From Anaerolineae bacterium (GTDB lineage: Bacteria > Chloroflexota > Anaerolineae > UBA4142 > SHND01): DNA of 64,000 nt. Positions 33,378 to 42,892 of the stretch are shown in pieces. The position numbers were made by a program, and so were the translations under genes. Under the pieces are notes generated by a model, which was given only the letters and a program-made list of their open reading frames with translations, did not search any database and was not told the origin of the DNA. The DNA lies in the NCBI GenBank assembly GCA_020851635.1, contig JADZCJ010000084.1, positions 1-64,000 on the forward strand, read 5' to 3'. The first letter of the stretch is position 1, and each line of letters starts with the position of its first letter.

Positions 33378-35744
33378 ATGCTGCGCTTTATCGCCAACCT
33401 GCTCCGCGTGTTTGGGCCGCGCTATCGTTTTTCCCCGATTGTCAGTGAGTATCTTGAACGTTCGGGACGTATTGGCAAGACAGACCAGATTCCTGCTGAA
33501 CTGATCCCCCTCGCCGCGCGTTTGTGGACGCGCGGCTGGTTCAATCGCCAAATTCTGGATACTGCGCGCGATTGGGTCCTGCCTTATTGGGCAACCCGAC
33601 AGCTGGACCCCAAAGACTGCGGTTTTATCGGTCGCGCCCTGCAGCCCGTTTTGATCAACGGCGCCTATCGCAACTGGACGGCGGTCGGCAACCCCGAGTC
33701 CAAATACGAAGCTATCGTAGACCCGCGCGGGCTGGTGACGCCCCAACCAAACGGTTGGGAATGGTCGCTGGACGTATGGGTCGAGGTGGACGGGCAGTTG
33801 TTTCTGCCTTCACGGAGCGCCGACGCGGAGGTTACGCAACAATTGCACGAGAACTTGCCGCTCGTACAGACCCGGTATGAACCGAAAGGACTGCGGACCA
33901 ATCAAAGAGTGTTTGGCGTCGAGGATGCTGACGGAGCTGATTGGGTGATTGCGGCAAACACGGTGGAAAATCCGCGCGGCGAAGCGCGCACGGCAACGCT
34001 GTATCTGGCACTGCGTCCGTTCAGCCCCGAAGGCGCCGCAATGGTCGAAAAGATCGAGCTGCGGACGCGGAACGAAACGAGCGAATTGTGGGTGAACGGC
34101 GAACTCGGCGCGGTGATTCCCACTCCCAGCACGTTTGGCACATCCACGAGCGCCCGGGGGGATGTTTATTTCCAACTGGGCGAGCTCAACCAGATTCCCA
34201 CCGTTTCGGACCCGACCGGCATGGCAACATTTGTTGCGGCTTTTCGCCTGGAACTGCGCCCTCACACGCATCAGAGCATCACGGCGGTCATGCCGCTTTC
34301 GAGCAAGCGCGCAAGCAGCGATGAGGCGGCAAAATGGACCCATCCCGACGCACTGTCGAAACTCGAGCGTGATTTTTCCAAACGCTGGCGGACGCTGTTG
34401 GCGCAAGGAATGAACATTCGCGTGCCTGACGATGCAGCACAAAATGCTTTCGACGCAAACAAGGCGCACTTGTTGGTGCTCCACGACGGCGATGCGATCA
34501 CGCCCGGTCCCTTTTTGTATCACGAGTTTTGGTTTCGAGACGCGGCATATATGCTCCACGCGCTGGGACAGCTCGGGTATCACAAGCAGGTCAAAGAGAC
34601 GCTGGCGACAATCCCGAAATTTATTCGCAAGGACGGATATTTGCAGTCGCAGGATGGAGAATGGGACTCGAACGGGCAGGCGTTGTGGCTGCTGGAACAG
34701 GATGCGCGCCTTTCCGGCGATTACGAATTGCTGCACAGCATGTACTGGCAAATGCTGAACATGGCGCATTGGATAGACGCCGCACGGCAAAAGACCAAAA
34801 AGAGGGGCGAACATTCACCCGAACGCGGGCTTTTGCCCGCAGGCATGAGCGCCGAACATTTGGGTCCCAACGATTATTATTATTGGGATGATTGGTGGGG
34901 CTTGGCGGGTCTGCGCGCGGCGATGTTTGCGGCGAAAACGTTCAACAGCCCGGACGATGAAAAGAAGCTACAAGCGAATTATGACGCATTTTGGAATGAT
35001 GTTGATGCGAGTTTGAAAGGCGCGGCGGAGCGAAACCACGCGGAATGGATGCCGGCTGCGCCGTCACGGCGCGCCGATTCGGCAATGGTCGCGAATTTGA
35101 CGGCGGCATACCCGCTCGGGCTTGTCACAGCCGACGACGCGCGCATCACGGCGACGATAGAGGAGTTGAAAAAAATCGCGTTTGTGGATGGCGCGTTTTT
35201 TCATCATGTCGGGCACGGGGGCTTTGGGACGTATCTGGCGCTGCATCTCGCGGGGACGCAATTGTTTCAACGCAACCCGGAAGCGTGGCAGGCGATGCGG
35301 TTTGTGCTGGCGAATGCGTCGCCGACATGGACGTGGGGCGAGACGATTCACCCGCAGACCAAGCGCGGCGGGCACGGCGACGGTCATCACGGGTGGGTCG
35401 CGGCAGACGTGGTCAGTTTTGTGCGAAACGCCCTGCTCTTTGAGGAAAGAGACCATCTCGTGCTGACGCCCGCCCTGCCCGACGAGTGGGTTTTTGAGAC
35501 GGCGAGCGTCAAGGTCGAGCGCGCGGCAACGCTGTTCGGGCAGGTGAGTTTCACGCTGGCGTTCGGAGACCACAACGTGACGTTGGTGCTCGATGGGAAA
35601 TGGCGCATGCCTCCGGAATACATCGAATGGAATTTGCCGGTCGAGATTCTGGATGCGGGCGGTGAGGGCAAGGGTGTCGAACGGGTGAACGCGCATCAGA
35701 TTCGCTTTCCGGCGACGGTGTCGCGAGTGGTCGCGACGTTTTAG
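33378..35744 (+). CDS. Six-hairpin glycosidase (glucoamylase/MGH1-like)
   Basis: A 788-residue protein whose C-terminal half (about 330-700) has the pattern of an (alpha/alpha)6 toroid glycosidase, with FLYHEFWFRDAAYMLHALGQLGYH-type helix ends (written here in parts), EWDSNGQALWLLEQD and the conserved GGHGDGHHGWVAADV loop. The N-terminal 300 residues are mostly beta, as in glucoamylase- and trehalase-like enzymes. Acid residues in WDSNGQA and GETIHPQ are candidate catalytic residues. The family is uncertain (it does not fit one GH family I know). No signal peptide is seen. It is followed by a GH2 mannosidase gene after three bases, so the two act together. The ATG at 33378 is the likely start. 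Confidence 0.78.
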   Translation: MLRFIANLLRVFGPRYRFSPIVSEYLERSGRIGKTDQIPAELIPLAARLWTRGWFNRQILDTARDWVLPYWATRQLDPKDCGFIGRALQPVLINGAYRNWTAVGNPESKYEAIVDPRGLVTPQPNGWEWSLDVWVEVDGQLFLPSRSADAEVTQQLHENLPLVQTRYEPKGLRTNQRVFGVEDADGADWVIAANTVENPRGEARTATLYLALRPFSPEGAAMVEKIELRTRNETSELWVNGELGAVIPTPSTFGTSTSARGDVYFQLGELNQIPTVSDPTGMATFVAAFRLELRPHTHQSITAVMPLSSKRASSDEAAKWTHPDALSKLERDFSKRWRTLLAQGMNIRVPDDAAQNAFDANKAHLLVLHDGDAITPGPFLYHEFWFRDAAYMLHALGQLGYHKQVKETLATIPKFIRKDGYLQSQDGEWDSNGQALWLLEQDARLSGDYELLHSMYWQMLNMAHWIDAARQKTKKRGEHSPERGLLPAGMSAEHLGPNDYYYWDDWWGLAGLRAAMFAAKTFNSPDDEKKLQANYDAFWNDVDASLKGAAERNHAEWMPAAPSRRADSAMVANLTAAYPLGLVTADDARITATIEELKKIAFVDGAFFHHVGHGGFGTYLALHLAGTQLFQRNPEAWQAMRFVLANASPTWTWGETIHPQTKRGGHGDGHHGWVAADVVSFVRNALLFEERDHLVLTPALPDEWVFETASVKVERAATLFGQVSFTLAFGDHNVTLVLDGKWRMPPEYIEWNLPVEILDAGGEGKGVERVNAHQIRFPATVSRVVATF

Positions 35745-35747
35745 GGT

Positions 35748-38054
35748 ATGCGAAAAATAGTCGGTCTGAATCATTCGAATTGGTTTGTGGGAGCGGTCGC
35801 GCCGCAGAAATTTCCCGCAGCGAACGATTTGGCGCAGGTCAGGGGGTGGCTGCCCGCCCAAGTTCCGGGCGACGTGCGACTCGCCCTGTTGAACCTCAAC
35901 AAGATTCCCGACCCGTTTCTTGGCAAGAACAACGAGGCAAGTCAATGGGTGGACGAGTATGATTGGTGGTATCGCTGTGATGTGCTTGCGTCCGAGCTGT
36001 TTCAAGACAAAACCGCGGCGAGCGGGCGGCGCACCTTTTTGATTTTCGAAGGGGTTGATTACCAGTGTGCGGTTTATTGGAATGACTTGGAATTGGGCAG
36101 ACATGTGGGAATGTTTTCGCGGCAGGTGTATGAGATTCCGCTCGAAAAAATCTTGGAGGGAGCCAATCGGCTTGCTGTGCGGGTGTCGGGCGGAAACCAG
36201 CTGCCGCGCATGAAACTCGAACCGCAAGAGAAGGTGTGGCGTCATGTCGCGGGACGGTTGCTGCCGCACGGGGCGCAAGCGGGTGAATTTCCCGACCGTT
36301 ATGCGACGTTGAAATGCCAAATGTCTTTTGGCTGGGATTTTGCGCCGCGCTTGTTGACGTGCGGGATTTGGGACGAGGCGTTTATTGCGCAGACACGCGA
36401 GGTGTTTGTGCGCGATGTGTGGGTGCAAGGTGTGCCGGACGGACGGGTGCGTGTGACGCTGGATGTGGACGCGAAAACGCCGCGCGAGCTGCGAATCCGT
36501 TTTGAAGCGCGACTGCGCGAAACCCAGCCGGACAAGAATCTCGCCAATTCGCTGCAGACGTTCGAGATGCCACTGCATTTGGAAGCGAGCGGCGCACAAA
36601 CGTTTGCGCTGGAATTGACCGAGCCGCGCGCGTGGAACCCGTGGGACCGGGGCGAACAGAATTTGTATGAGCTGAGAGTGACCCTGTTGGATGAGCAGGG
36701 TGAGCTGGATGCGGTCGAGACGCGCTTTGGACTGCGAACCATTGATCTGGACCGAAATGAGAGAGCGCCCGACGATGCCGCGTCATGGACTTTGCGCGTC
36801 AATGGGCAGCCGGAGTTTATTCGAGGCGCGAATTGGGTCCCGGCGGATGCAATTCCGGCGCGAGTGACGCGCAAAGACTATGCAGAGCTGTTGACGCTGG
36901 CGCGTCAAGCCAACATCAATCTATTACGCGTCTGGGGCGGCGGACTAAAGGAAAAGCGCGCTTTTTACGAACTGTGCGACGAGCTGGGGATTCTGGTGTG
37001 GCAGGAATTTCCGTTTTCGGGCGCGGGGGTGGATTATTTTCCCAGAGACCGCGAGTTTACGAGTCTGGCGCGGCGGGAATGTGATGCGATCGTGCGCGCG
37101 CTGCGTAATCATCCTTCGGTCGCGCTCTGGTGCGGCGGCAACGAGTTTATCCCGCGCGCCAACCGGCGTCTGATCGAGACACTGCGCGAGGCGGTGGCGG
37201 CGAATGATGGCACTCGACCTTTCAAGCCCGCGTCGCCGTCGGCGGATGAATCACACAACTGGCGCGTCTGGCATGGGATGGCAAACACGCGCGATTATGA
37301 AAAGGACACCGCGCTCTTTTTTGGCGAGTTTGGACTGCAAGCGGCGCCAAATGTCGAAACCTTGAACCGGTTTCTATCTGACGAGGCAGTTTACCCGCCC
37401 GATGAGAACTGGGAGTATCACAATGCCGAGCGCGAAAAACTCTGGCGCTATGCGCGCCCCCTGCTGGGCGACCACGACCCGGAAACCGTGTCCGCGGAAC
37501 AATTTGTGCGCGCGTCACAAGAGGCGCAGCTGCGCGGACTGCAAGTTGCAATCGAACACGCCCGGCGGAGCAAACCGCGCGTCTCGGGGTGCGCTTTTTG
37601 GCAGTTTAACGAACCCTGGCACTCGATCTGCTGGAGCGTGGTGGACTATACGCGCACGCCCAAACGCGCCTACGGGAAAATCAAAGAGCTGTATAATCCC
37701 GTCCTTGTATCCTTTGCGTTTCCGTATCGCATCCGGTCGGCGGGTGAGATTGTGAGCGGGCAAGTGTGGCTCGTGAACGACATGCTCGGCGAGCGGAAGG
37801 GGACGCTGCGCGCGTGGCACAACGAGACAGAGGTGATGGCGTTCGACGTGGTATTGCCTCCAAACGGGGCACACGCGCTGGGAGGGCTGGACCTACGACT
37901 GGAACCGGGAGCAAATTCTTTACGTTTTGAATTGCGCGGGAATGATTTTGTTTCGACCAACGAGTATGATTTGAACTATTGCGACGGTGGAGAAATCACC
38001 CTGCGGCGCGCGTTCCTGACGGATGCGGCGGCGTGGTTACGCACAAGCATCTAG
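35748..38054 (+). CDS. GH2 beta-mannosidase-like glycosidase
   Basis: A 768-residue family GH2 enzyme. It has the N-terminal sugar-binding domain, the Ig-like domain and the TIM barrel. The acid/base lies in ALWCGGNEF and the nucleophile in FFGEFGLQAAP, both glutamates, as in beta-mannosidases and exo-beta-glucosaminidases. It removes terminal beta-mannose (or a related sugar) and is cytosolic (no signal peptide). The start is three bases after the preceding glycosidase, so they share one transcript. It is followed directly by a long inverted-repeat element. Confidence 0.88.
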   Translation: MRKIVGLNHSNWFVGAVAPQKFPAANDLAQVRGWLPAQVPGDVRLALLNLNKIPDPFLGKNNEASQWVDEYDWWYRCDVLASELFQDKTAASGRRTFLIFEGVDYQCAVYWNDLELGRHVGMFSRQVYEIPLEKILEGANRLAVRVSGGNQLPRMKLEPQEKVWRHVAGRLLPHGAQAGEFPDRYATLKCQMSFGWDFAPRLLTCGIWDEAFIAQTREVFVRDVWVQGVPDGRVRVTLDVDAKTPRELRIRFEARLRETQPDKNLANSLQTFEMPLHLEASGAQTFALELTEPRAWNPWDRGEQNLYELRVTLLDEQGELDAVETRFGLRTIDLDRNERAPDDAASWTLRVNGQPEFIRGANWVPADAIPARVTRKDYAELLTLARQANINLLRVWGGGLKEKRAFYELCDELGILVWQEFPFSGAGVDYFPRDREFTSLARRECDAIVRALRNHPSVALWCGGNEFIPRANRRLIETLREAVAANDGTRPFKPASPSADESHNWRVWHGMANTRDYEKDTALFFGEFGLQAAPNVETLNRFLSDEAVYPPDENWEYHNAEREKLWRYARPLLGDHDPETVSAEQFVRASQEAQLRGLQVAIEHARRSKPRVSGCAFWQFNEPWHSICWSVVDYTRTPKRAYGKIKELYNPVLVSFAFPYRIRSAGEIVSGQVWLVNDMLGERKGTLRAWHNETEVMAFDVVLPPNGAHALGGLDLRLEPGANSLRFELRGNDFVSTNEYDLNYCDGGEITLRRAFLTDAAAWLRTSI

Positions 38055-38145
38055 TAGTGCAACAACATGAGATTGCGGAGTGGAGTATTGGGTTTTATAA
38101 CTCGCGTGCCGTCACTTGACTTGGCAATTTCATGTTGTTGCACTA
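38055..38145. repeat. Long inverted-repeat element, copy 3
   Basis: A 91-bp element starting right after the mannosidase stop. TAGTGCAACAACATGA (38055-38070) and its exact complement (38130-38145) pair over 16 bases; the inner ATTGC (38072-38076) pairs with GCAAT (38124-38128). It is the tidiest of the three copies. It could double as the 3' hairpin of the mannosidase transcript. Confidence 0.85.
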
Positions 38146-38248
38146 GAAATTGTCGAGTAAAAGACGAGCAAGGCGTGACATTGCGGCTGCGCAAAACGGC
38201 GTTCGAGCGCAAACAACCATTCTGAGATAGTTTTACAAGGGGGAGAAC

Positions 38249-39166
38249 ATGAGAATTCTGGTCACGGGTGGAGCGGGCTTTATCGGCTCGAACATTGCGG
38301 ATGCGCTCGTCGCGCAGGGACATGAAGTGGCAGCGCTGGACGATCTCTCGACCGGCAGAGAAAAAAATGTCTCGCCGGGCATCAAACTGTATCGCGTGGA
38401 CATTTGCGACAATGATGCGGTGGGGCGCGCGTTTGACGATTTCAAACCGGAAATCATTTCGCACCAAGCAGCCAAAGCGGATGTGCGCGAGTCTCTGCAA
38501 AAACCCCAGTTGTATGCCCAAGTGAACATTATCGGCTCGCTAAATGTGTTGGAACAGGCGCGGCGTGTCGGCACACGAAAGGTGATTTATGCGGGGACCG
38601 GCGGAGCAACCTATGGCGAGCCCAAATATTTGCCCGTCAGAGAAGACCACAGCATAAATCCGCTTGACCCATACGGCGCGAGCAAGCATCACGTGGAGCA
38701 TTACCTGTTTCTGTATAACTATAACTATGGTCTGAAATACACCGTCCTGCGGTATCCAAACGTCTATGGTCCGCGCCAAAACCCCTTTGGCGAAGCGGGC
38801 GTGATTGCGATTTTTACCTACAAGATGCTCAAGGGGGAAACGCCGACGATCAACGGCAAGGGCGACAAGGAGCGCGATTTTTGTTATGTCGGCGATGTGG
38901 CGCGGGCGAATGTGCTGGCGCTGGATGCGGGCGATAACGAGATCTATAATATCGGCTCGGGCGTTGGCACCAATATCAATACGGTGTATGAAAAACTGCA
39001 GCAGGCGACCGATTTCCACAAACCGGCAAATTATTCGCCCGACAAACCCGGCGAGGTATACAAGATTTTTCTCGACGCGACCAAAGCGGGCAAAGAGTTG
39101 GGCTGGAAAGCGAACGTTGGATTGGACCAAGGACTGCGGCTGACGGTCGAGTCGCTGCGCGAGTAG
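38249..39166 (+). CDS. NAD-dependent sugar epimerase/dehydratase (GalE-like)
   Basis: A 305-residue short-chain extended dehydrogenase of the UDP-glucose 4-epimerase type. GGAGFIGSN (7-15) binds NAD. The catalytic Tyr-x-x-x-Lys lies in YGASKH, with Thr in AGTGGATYG. It interconverts a UDP-hexose at C4 or makes a related nucleotide sugar. The start follows a strong GGGGGAG Shine-Dalgarno. It precedes a glycosyltransferase gene, so the sugar product may be used for a glycan or glycolipid. Confidence 0.87.
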   Translation: MRILVTGGAGFIGSNIADALVAQGHEVAALDDLSTGREKNVSPGIKLYRVDICDNDAVGRAFDDFKPEIISHQAAKADVRESLQKPQLYAQVNIIGSLNVLEQARRVGTRKVIYAGTGGATYGEPKYLPVREDHSINPLDPYGASKHHVEHYLFLYNYNYGLKYTVLRYPNVYGPRQNPFGEAGVIAIFTYKMLKGETPTINGKGDKERDFCYVGDVARANVLALDAGDNEIYNIGSGVGTNINTVYEKLQQATDFHKPANYSPDKPGEVYKIFLDATKAGKELGWKANVGLDQGLRLTVESLRE

Positions 39167-39176
39167 GCGATATGTG

Positions 39177-39215
39177 GTTCATGTCGCCGTTGACAATACG
39201 GGCGGCGACATGAAC
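39177..39215. terminator. Hairpin between the epimerase and glycosyltransferase genes
   Basis: GTTCATGTCGCCG (39177-39189) and its exact complement (39203-39215) pair over 13 bases with a 13-nt loop. The T-tract after it is poor (GTGGGTTTGG), so it may be a weak terminator or an mRNA-processing hairpin rather than a full stop. Confidence 0.55.
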
Positions 39216-39231
39216 TGTGGGTTTGGTTTCA

Positions 39232-40338
39232 ATGCGCGTTGCGCTGAACGGACTTTTTCTCGCCGCGCCCGCGACGGGCGTCGGACAATATTTGCGCGAG
39301 CTCGTCCGAGCAATGCGCGCACTCGCCCCGCAAGATGAATTTGTTTTTGTCGCCCCTCACGCCGACCCCACCGCCCCCGCCCCTGTAGACGTTTACCCCA
39401 CGCGCCTGTCACGCGACAATTTAGCCAAGCTGGAATTTGAGCAGCACACGTTTCCGCGCGCGGCGAAACGCGGATTTGACCTGGCGCATGTGCCGCACCT
39501 GGGTCCGCCGTTGTTTCCCACCCACCCCAGCGTTGTGACCATTCATGATTTGATTCCGATGACGCTGCCGGCGTATGGCGGCTCGACAGCGGTCCGGCTG
39601 TATACAAGACTCGCGGCGGCGGGGGCAAAACGGGCGCAGGCGATTTTGACGGACTCGCACGCGAGCGCGCGGGACATTGAACGGCTGATGCTGATTCCGC
39701 GCGAGAGGATTCACGTGGTCCACCTGGCGGCGGATACGCGTTATCAACCACCCAACGAAGAGGAATTGGCGCGTGTGCGGGCGAAATATAATCTCCCCGA
39801 ACGATATGTGTTGTATTTGGGGGGATTTGATGTGCGAAAGAACGTGCGGAGAGTGATAGAGACGTGGAAGAGATCCAAGTTCGGAGATTGGAGATTGGTG
39901 ATTGCGGGCAGGTTGCCTGATACCGAGTCGGATTTTTTTCCAAGCGTGAAACGGATGGCGACGGAAGCGGGAACGGAGCAGAGCGTCAAGTTTATCGGGT
40001 TTGTGGCGGAGAAGGACAAGCCGGTATTGTATGGGGCGGCGCGGGTGTTTTTGTATCCGTCACACTATGAAGGGTTCGGGCTGCCGCCGCTGGAGGCGAT
40101 GGCGAGCGGAACGCCGGTGATTGTTTCGAATGCGTCTTCACTGCCGGAAGTGGTTGGCGACGCGGGGATTCTGCCGGCGCCCGACGATACCGAGGGGTGG
40201 GCGAACGCGCTGGGCGAACTGCTGACAAACGAGAGGCGTTGGGGCGAGCTGCGCGAGCGCGGGCTGGCGCGGGCAAAGATATTTTCATGGGAACGCGCGG
40301 CGCGCGAAACATTGGCGGTGTATCGCTCCGTTGTATAA
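39232..40338 (+). CDS. GT4-family glycosyltransferase
   Basis: A 368-residue glycosyltransferase of the GT4 group with a GT-B fold. The C-terminal donor site has the EX7E pattern ([14 protein letters not shown], first Glu in HYEG), and [14 protein letters not shown] and the FIGFVAEKD strand are typical. It transfers a sugar from a nucleotide donor onto a lipid or polysaccharide acceptor. No membrane helices. The start at 39232 begins at the conserved MRVALNG; a short extension upstream has no signal. Confidence 0.87.
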   Translation: MRVALNGLFLAAPATGVGQYLRELVRAMRALAPQDEFVFVAPHADPTAPAPVDVYPTRLSRDNLAKLEFEQHTFPRAAKRGFDLAHVPHLGPPLFPTHPSVVTIHDLIPMTLPAYGGSTAVRLYTRLAAAGAKRAQAILTDSHASARDIERLMLIPRERIHVVHLAADTRYQPPNEEELARVRAKYNLPERYVLYLGGFDVRKNVRRVIETWKRSKFGDWRLVIAGRLPDTESDFFPSVKRMATEAGTEQSVKFIGFVAEKDKPVLYGAARVFLYPSHYEGFGLPPLEAMASGTPVIVSNASSLPEVVGDAGILPAPDDTEGWANALGELLTNERRWGELRERGLARAKIFSWERAARETLAVYRSVV

Positions 40339-40404
40339 TTTGACAGTGATCCAAGACCAGAGAGGGGAGATTGGCGGCGACATTTTATTCGTCAGGAAGG
40401 GTGA

Positions 40405-40902
40405 ATGATAAATTATCTCGAAAAGGTGCGACGAAATCACGGCATCGAACATGCGACCGTGCACGTTTTGTCCGAAGCGACGCCGAATCTTTCGTTGGTG
40501 GGACGCGCGGACGGGGGCGGATTTGCGATTATCGGGGACGTGGAGCCAGAGACACTGGCGGCTGCCGCACAAGAGGCGCTGCGACGGATGAAAGCGGGCC
40601 AGGGCGACCTGGCGGTGCATCCGCGCTGTGGAACGCAGTTGGTGACAATCGGCGCGCTGACGGCATGTGCCGCATTTTTTGCGCTGGGGCGACGACCGCG
40701 CCTCTCCAAGCTGCCGGATGCGATGATTGCGACGACGCTGGCGACGTTCCTGGCGCCGACTCTTGGAATGACCCTGCAAAAGTATGTGACGACTTCGCCA
40801 AATGTGTTTGCCGCGAATTTTGCGGGTGTGAGTAAAAGGGATTTTGCGGGGATTTCGTTCTGGCATGTGGATATTGCGTGGGAGGAAAATGGCGAGCGAT
40901 GA
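40405..40902 (+). CDS. DUF6391-like membrane-associated protein
   Basis: A 165-residue protein with a soluble front half (RRNHGIEHATVHVL and LVGRADGGGFAI) and a weakly hydrophobic centre (TIGALTACAAFFAL, ATTLATFLAPTLGM) that may form two membrane helices. The RNH(G/A)IEHAT start is what I recall of DUF6391 in Chloroflexi and Cyanobacteria; this is from memory. The role is unknown. It follows the glycosyltransferase gene by 66 bases and precedes the holA gene. Confidence 0.65.
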   Translation: MINYLEKVRRNHGIEHATVHVLSEATPNLSLVGRADGGGFAIIGDVEPETLAAAAQEALRRMKAGQGDLAVHPRCGTQLVTIGALTACAAFFALGRRPRLSKLPDAMIATTLATFLAPTLGMTLQKYVTTSPNVFAANFAGVSKRDFAGISFWHVDIAWEENGER

Positions 40903-40929
40903 ATGAGGGGTGATGAACCCGGTGTAATC

Positions 40930-41017
40930 GCAAATTGGCGCAAATCGGGAAATTTGCGGTCCCAGGGGGAGGGGCAAATTGGCGCAAATTGGGAAATTTG
41001 CGATCCCAGAGGGGGAC
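40930..41017. repeat. Two direct copies of a 44-bp unit
   Basis: Two units (40930-40973 and 40974-41017) with few differences. Each contains GCAAATTGGCGCAAAT followed by GGGAAATTTGCG, so each folds into a GCAAATT/AATTTGC hairpin, and each ends in a G-run. The repeat lies just upstream of holA and could affect its expression. Confidence 0.75.
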
Positions 41018-41033
41018 GCGGTTTTGTGGGCTG

Positions 41034-42041
41034 ATGATTTATATTTTTCATGGTGAGGATGATTTTCAGCGCGCTGAGGCGGTGCGAGAGCTGCGCGCGG
41101 GGATGGGTGATCCGCAGTTCGCCGAGCTGAATATGACGACGCTGGAAGGGCGTTCGTTGTCCGTCAGCGAACTGCGGCATCACGCGGATGCAATCCCCTT
41201 TCTCTCGGACAAGCGGTTGGTGCTGGTCGAGGGACTGTTGGCGCGTCTGGACCCGCGGCGCAAAGCTACGGAAGAGGGGGAGGAAACAGAGGAAGAAACG
41301 AATCCCGAACTGAAACAGGAGCTGTTGGATTATTTGCCAAATGTCGCGCCGACGACCGAGCTGGTGTTTATCGAGAACAAGAAACTGGCGGCAAACAACG
41401 CGGCGCTCAAGTTTGCGGAAAAGCACAAAAAAGATGTGCAGGTAAAATTGTTTGCCGCGCCGACTGCCGAGAAATTGATGGACTGGGTCATTGACCACGT
41501 CGAGAAAAAAGGAGGGAGCATCGAGTTTTCGGCGGCGAATGATCTGGCTCTATTTGTCGGGGCGGACTTGGGCGCGCTGGACCGTGAGATTGAAAAGCTG
41601 ATCGTGTATAAAAACGGGACGCAGATTCGACGGGCGGATGTACGGACGATGGTGGCTCCGGCGCAGGAACAGAGTATTTTTGAACTGGTGGACGCGCTGG
41701 GACAGAGAAAAACGACCAGGGCGCTGGAACTGCTGCACGACCAACTGCGACACAATGCGAACGAGTTTTATTTGCTGACCATGATCACGCGGCAGTACCG
41801 AATCATGCTTCAGGTGCGCGACCTGGCGACGCGGGGGATGCAAAACGATGCGATCCAAAAGCAGTTGGGACTGCAGCCGTTTATAATGCGAAAAATGTCG
41901 GAACAGGCGCGGAATTACTCGGTCGAGCAGTTGGAAAACATCATGGTCAAGCTGCTCGATACGGATGTGAGTTTGAAAACGAGCCAATTGGAGCCAACGC
42001 TGGCGCTGGATATGCTGGTGGTGGAATTGACGACGAGATAG
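41034..42041 (+). CDS. holA: DNA polymerase III delta subunit
   Basis: A 335-residue clamp-loader delta subunit that opens the sliding clamp. The N-terminal half starts MIYIFHGEDDFQRAEAV, the typical HolA opening, and the three-domain plan (AAA-like, then the helical C-terminal domain with DALGQRKTTRALELLHDQL) follows. An acidic/basic segment (about 85-105) is rich in Glu and Lys. The ATG at 41034 matches the family start; an upstream extension runs into the 44-bp repeat and is rejected. Confidence 0.9.
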   Translation: MIYIFHGEDDFQRAEAVRELRAGMGDPQFAELNMTTLEGRSLSVSELRHHADAIPFLSDKRLVLVEGLLARLDPRRKATEEGEETEEETNPELKQELLDYLPNVAPTTELVFIENKKLAANNAALKFAEKHKKDVQVKLFAAPTAEKLMDWVIDHVEKKGGSIEFSAANDLALFVGADLGALDREIEKLIVYKNGTQIRRADVRTMVAPAQEQSIFELVDALGQRKTTRALELLHDQLRHNANEFYLLTMITRQYRIMLQVRDLATRGMQNDAIQKQLGLQPFIMRKMSEQARNYSVEQLENIMVKLLDTDVSLKTSQLEPTLALDMLVVELTTR

Positions 42042-42076
42042 TCCATCGAGTGGATTTGCTACGAAAGGAACCTATT

Positions 42077-42757
42077 GTGAAGCTTTTACTTACTTCCGCC
42101 GGTATCAAAAACCCCAGTATTCATAACGCGCTCATCGACCTGCTGGGCAAACCCATTGCCGAGGCCAACGCCCTTTGTATTCCCACTGCAGGGTACGGGC
42201 ACCCCCGCGTTAATCCCACTATGGCATGGCAGTTTATTAGCGGACGAGAACCCCAAACACCAATGTGCGAATTGGGTTGGAAGTCCATCGGTGTGCTGGA
42301 ACTCACAGCACTGCCGACCATCGATAGAGAACGCTGGGTCGGCTGGGTCCGAGCGGCAGACGTGCTCCTGGTGAATGGCGGCGACCCCATGTATCTGTGC
42401 TATTGGATGCAGCAGTCCGGACTGGCCGACCTCTTGCCATCGCTCCCCAAGACCGTCTGGGTGGGATTGAGCGCCGGGAGCATGGTGATGACTCCGCGCA
42501 TCGGGGATGATTTTGTGCATGCGAGTCCGCTTACCCATGGCGACAGAACACTAGGATTTGTTGACTTTTCCATCTTTCCGCACCTGGACCACGAGATGCT
42601 GCCGCAGAATACCATGGCCGACGCAGAAAGATGGGCCGCCGGGATGGATGTGCCGGCGTATGCGATTGACGATGAGACCGCCATTCAAGTGGTCGACGGA
42701 ACCGTCCGGGTTGTCTCTGAGGGCCATTGGAAAAAGTTTACGCCCAAGCTGAATTGA
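42077..42757 (+). CDS. Peptidase S51 family protein (peptidase E-like)
   Basis: A 226-residue dipeptidase E-like protein. The nucleophile Ser lies in VGLSAGSMV and the oxyanion region in LLVNGGDPMYLCYWM; HLDHEMLP is near the family His. Peptidase E cleaves Asp-X dipeptides; cyanophycinase is a relative. The start is the GTG at 42077, preceded by AAAGGAA at 7 bases; an earlier GTG at 42050 has no such signal. It is followed by a terminator. Confidence 0.82.
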   Translation: MKLLLTSAGIKNPSIHNALIDLLGKPIAEANALCIPTAGYGHPRVNPTMAWQFISGREPQTPMCELGWKSIGVLELTALPTIDRERWVGWVRAADVLLVNGGDPMYLCYWMQQSGLADLLPSLPKTVWVGLSAGSMVMTPRIGDDFVHASPLTHGDRTLGFVDFSIFPHLDHEMLPQNTMADAERWAAGMDVPAYAIDDETAIQVVDGTVRVVSEGHWKKFTPKLN

Positions 42758-42836
42758 GCGCATGCGTGGCCCCTGCCTCCGGCATCCTGCGGCCACGGAA
42801 GGACGCGAACCGAATTCGCGACGAAACAAAATACAG

Positions 42837-42880
42837 AACTGCCACGCACTGAAAACAGGTGTGTGGCAGTTTTGATTTTC
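42837..42880 (+). terminator. Terminator after the peptidase gene
   Basis: AACTGCCAC (42837-42845) pairs with GTGGCAGTT (42863-42871) and is followed by TTTGATTTT. It lies between the converging peptidase and FtsK-like genes and ends the plus-strand transcript. Confidence 0.8.
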
Positions 42881-42892
42881 GTGTGATGTCAG

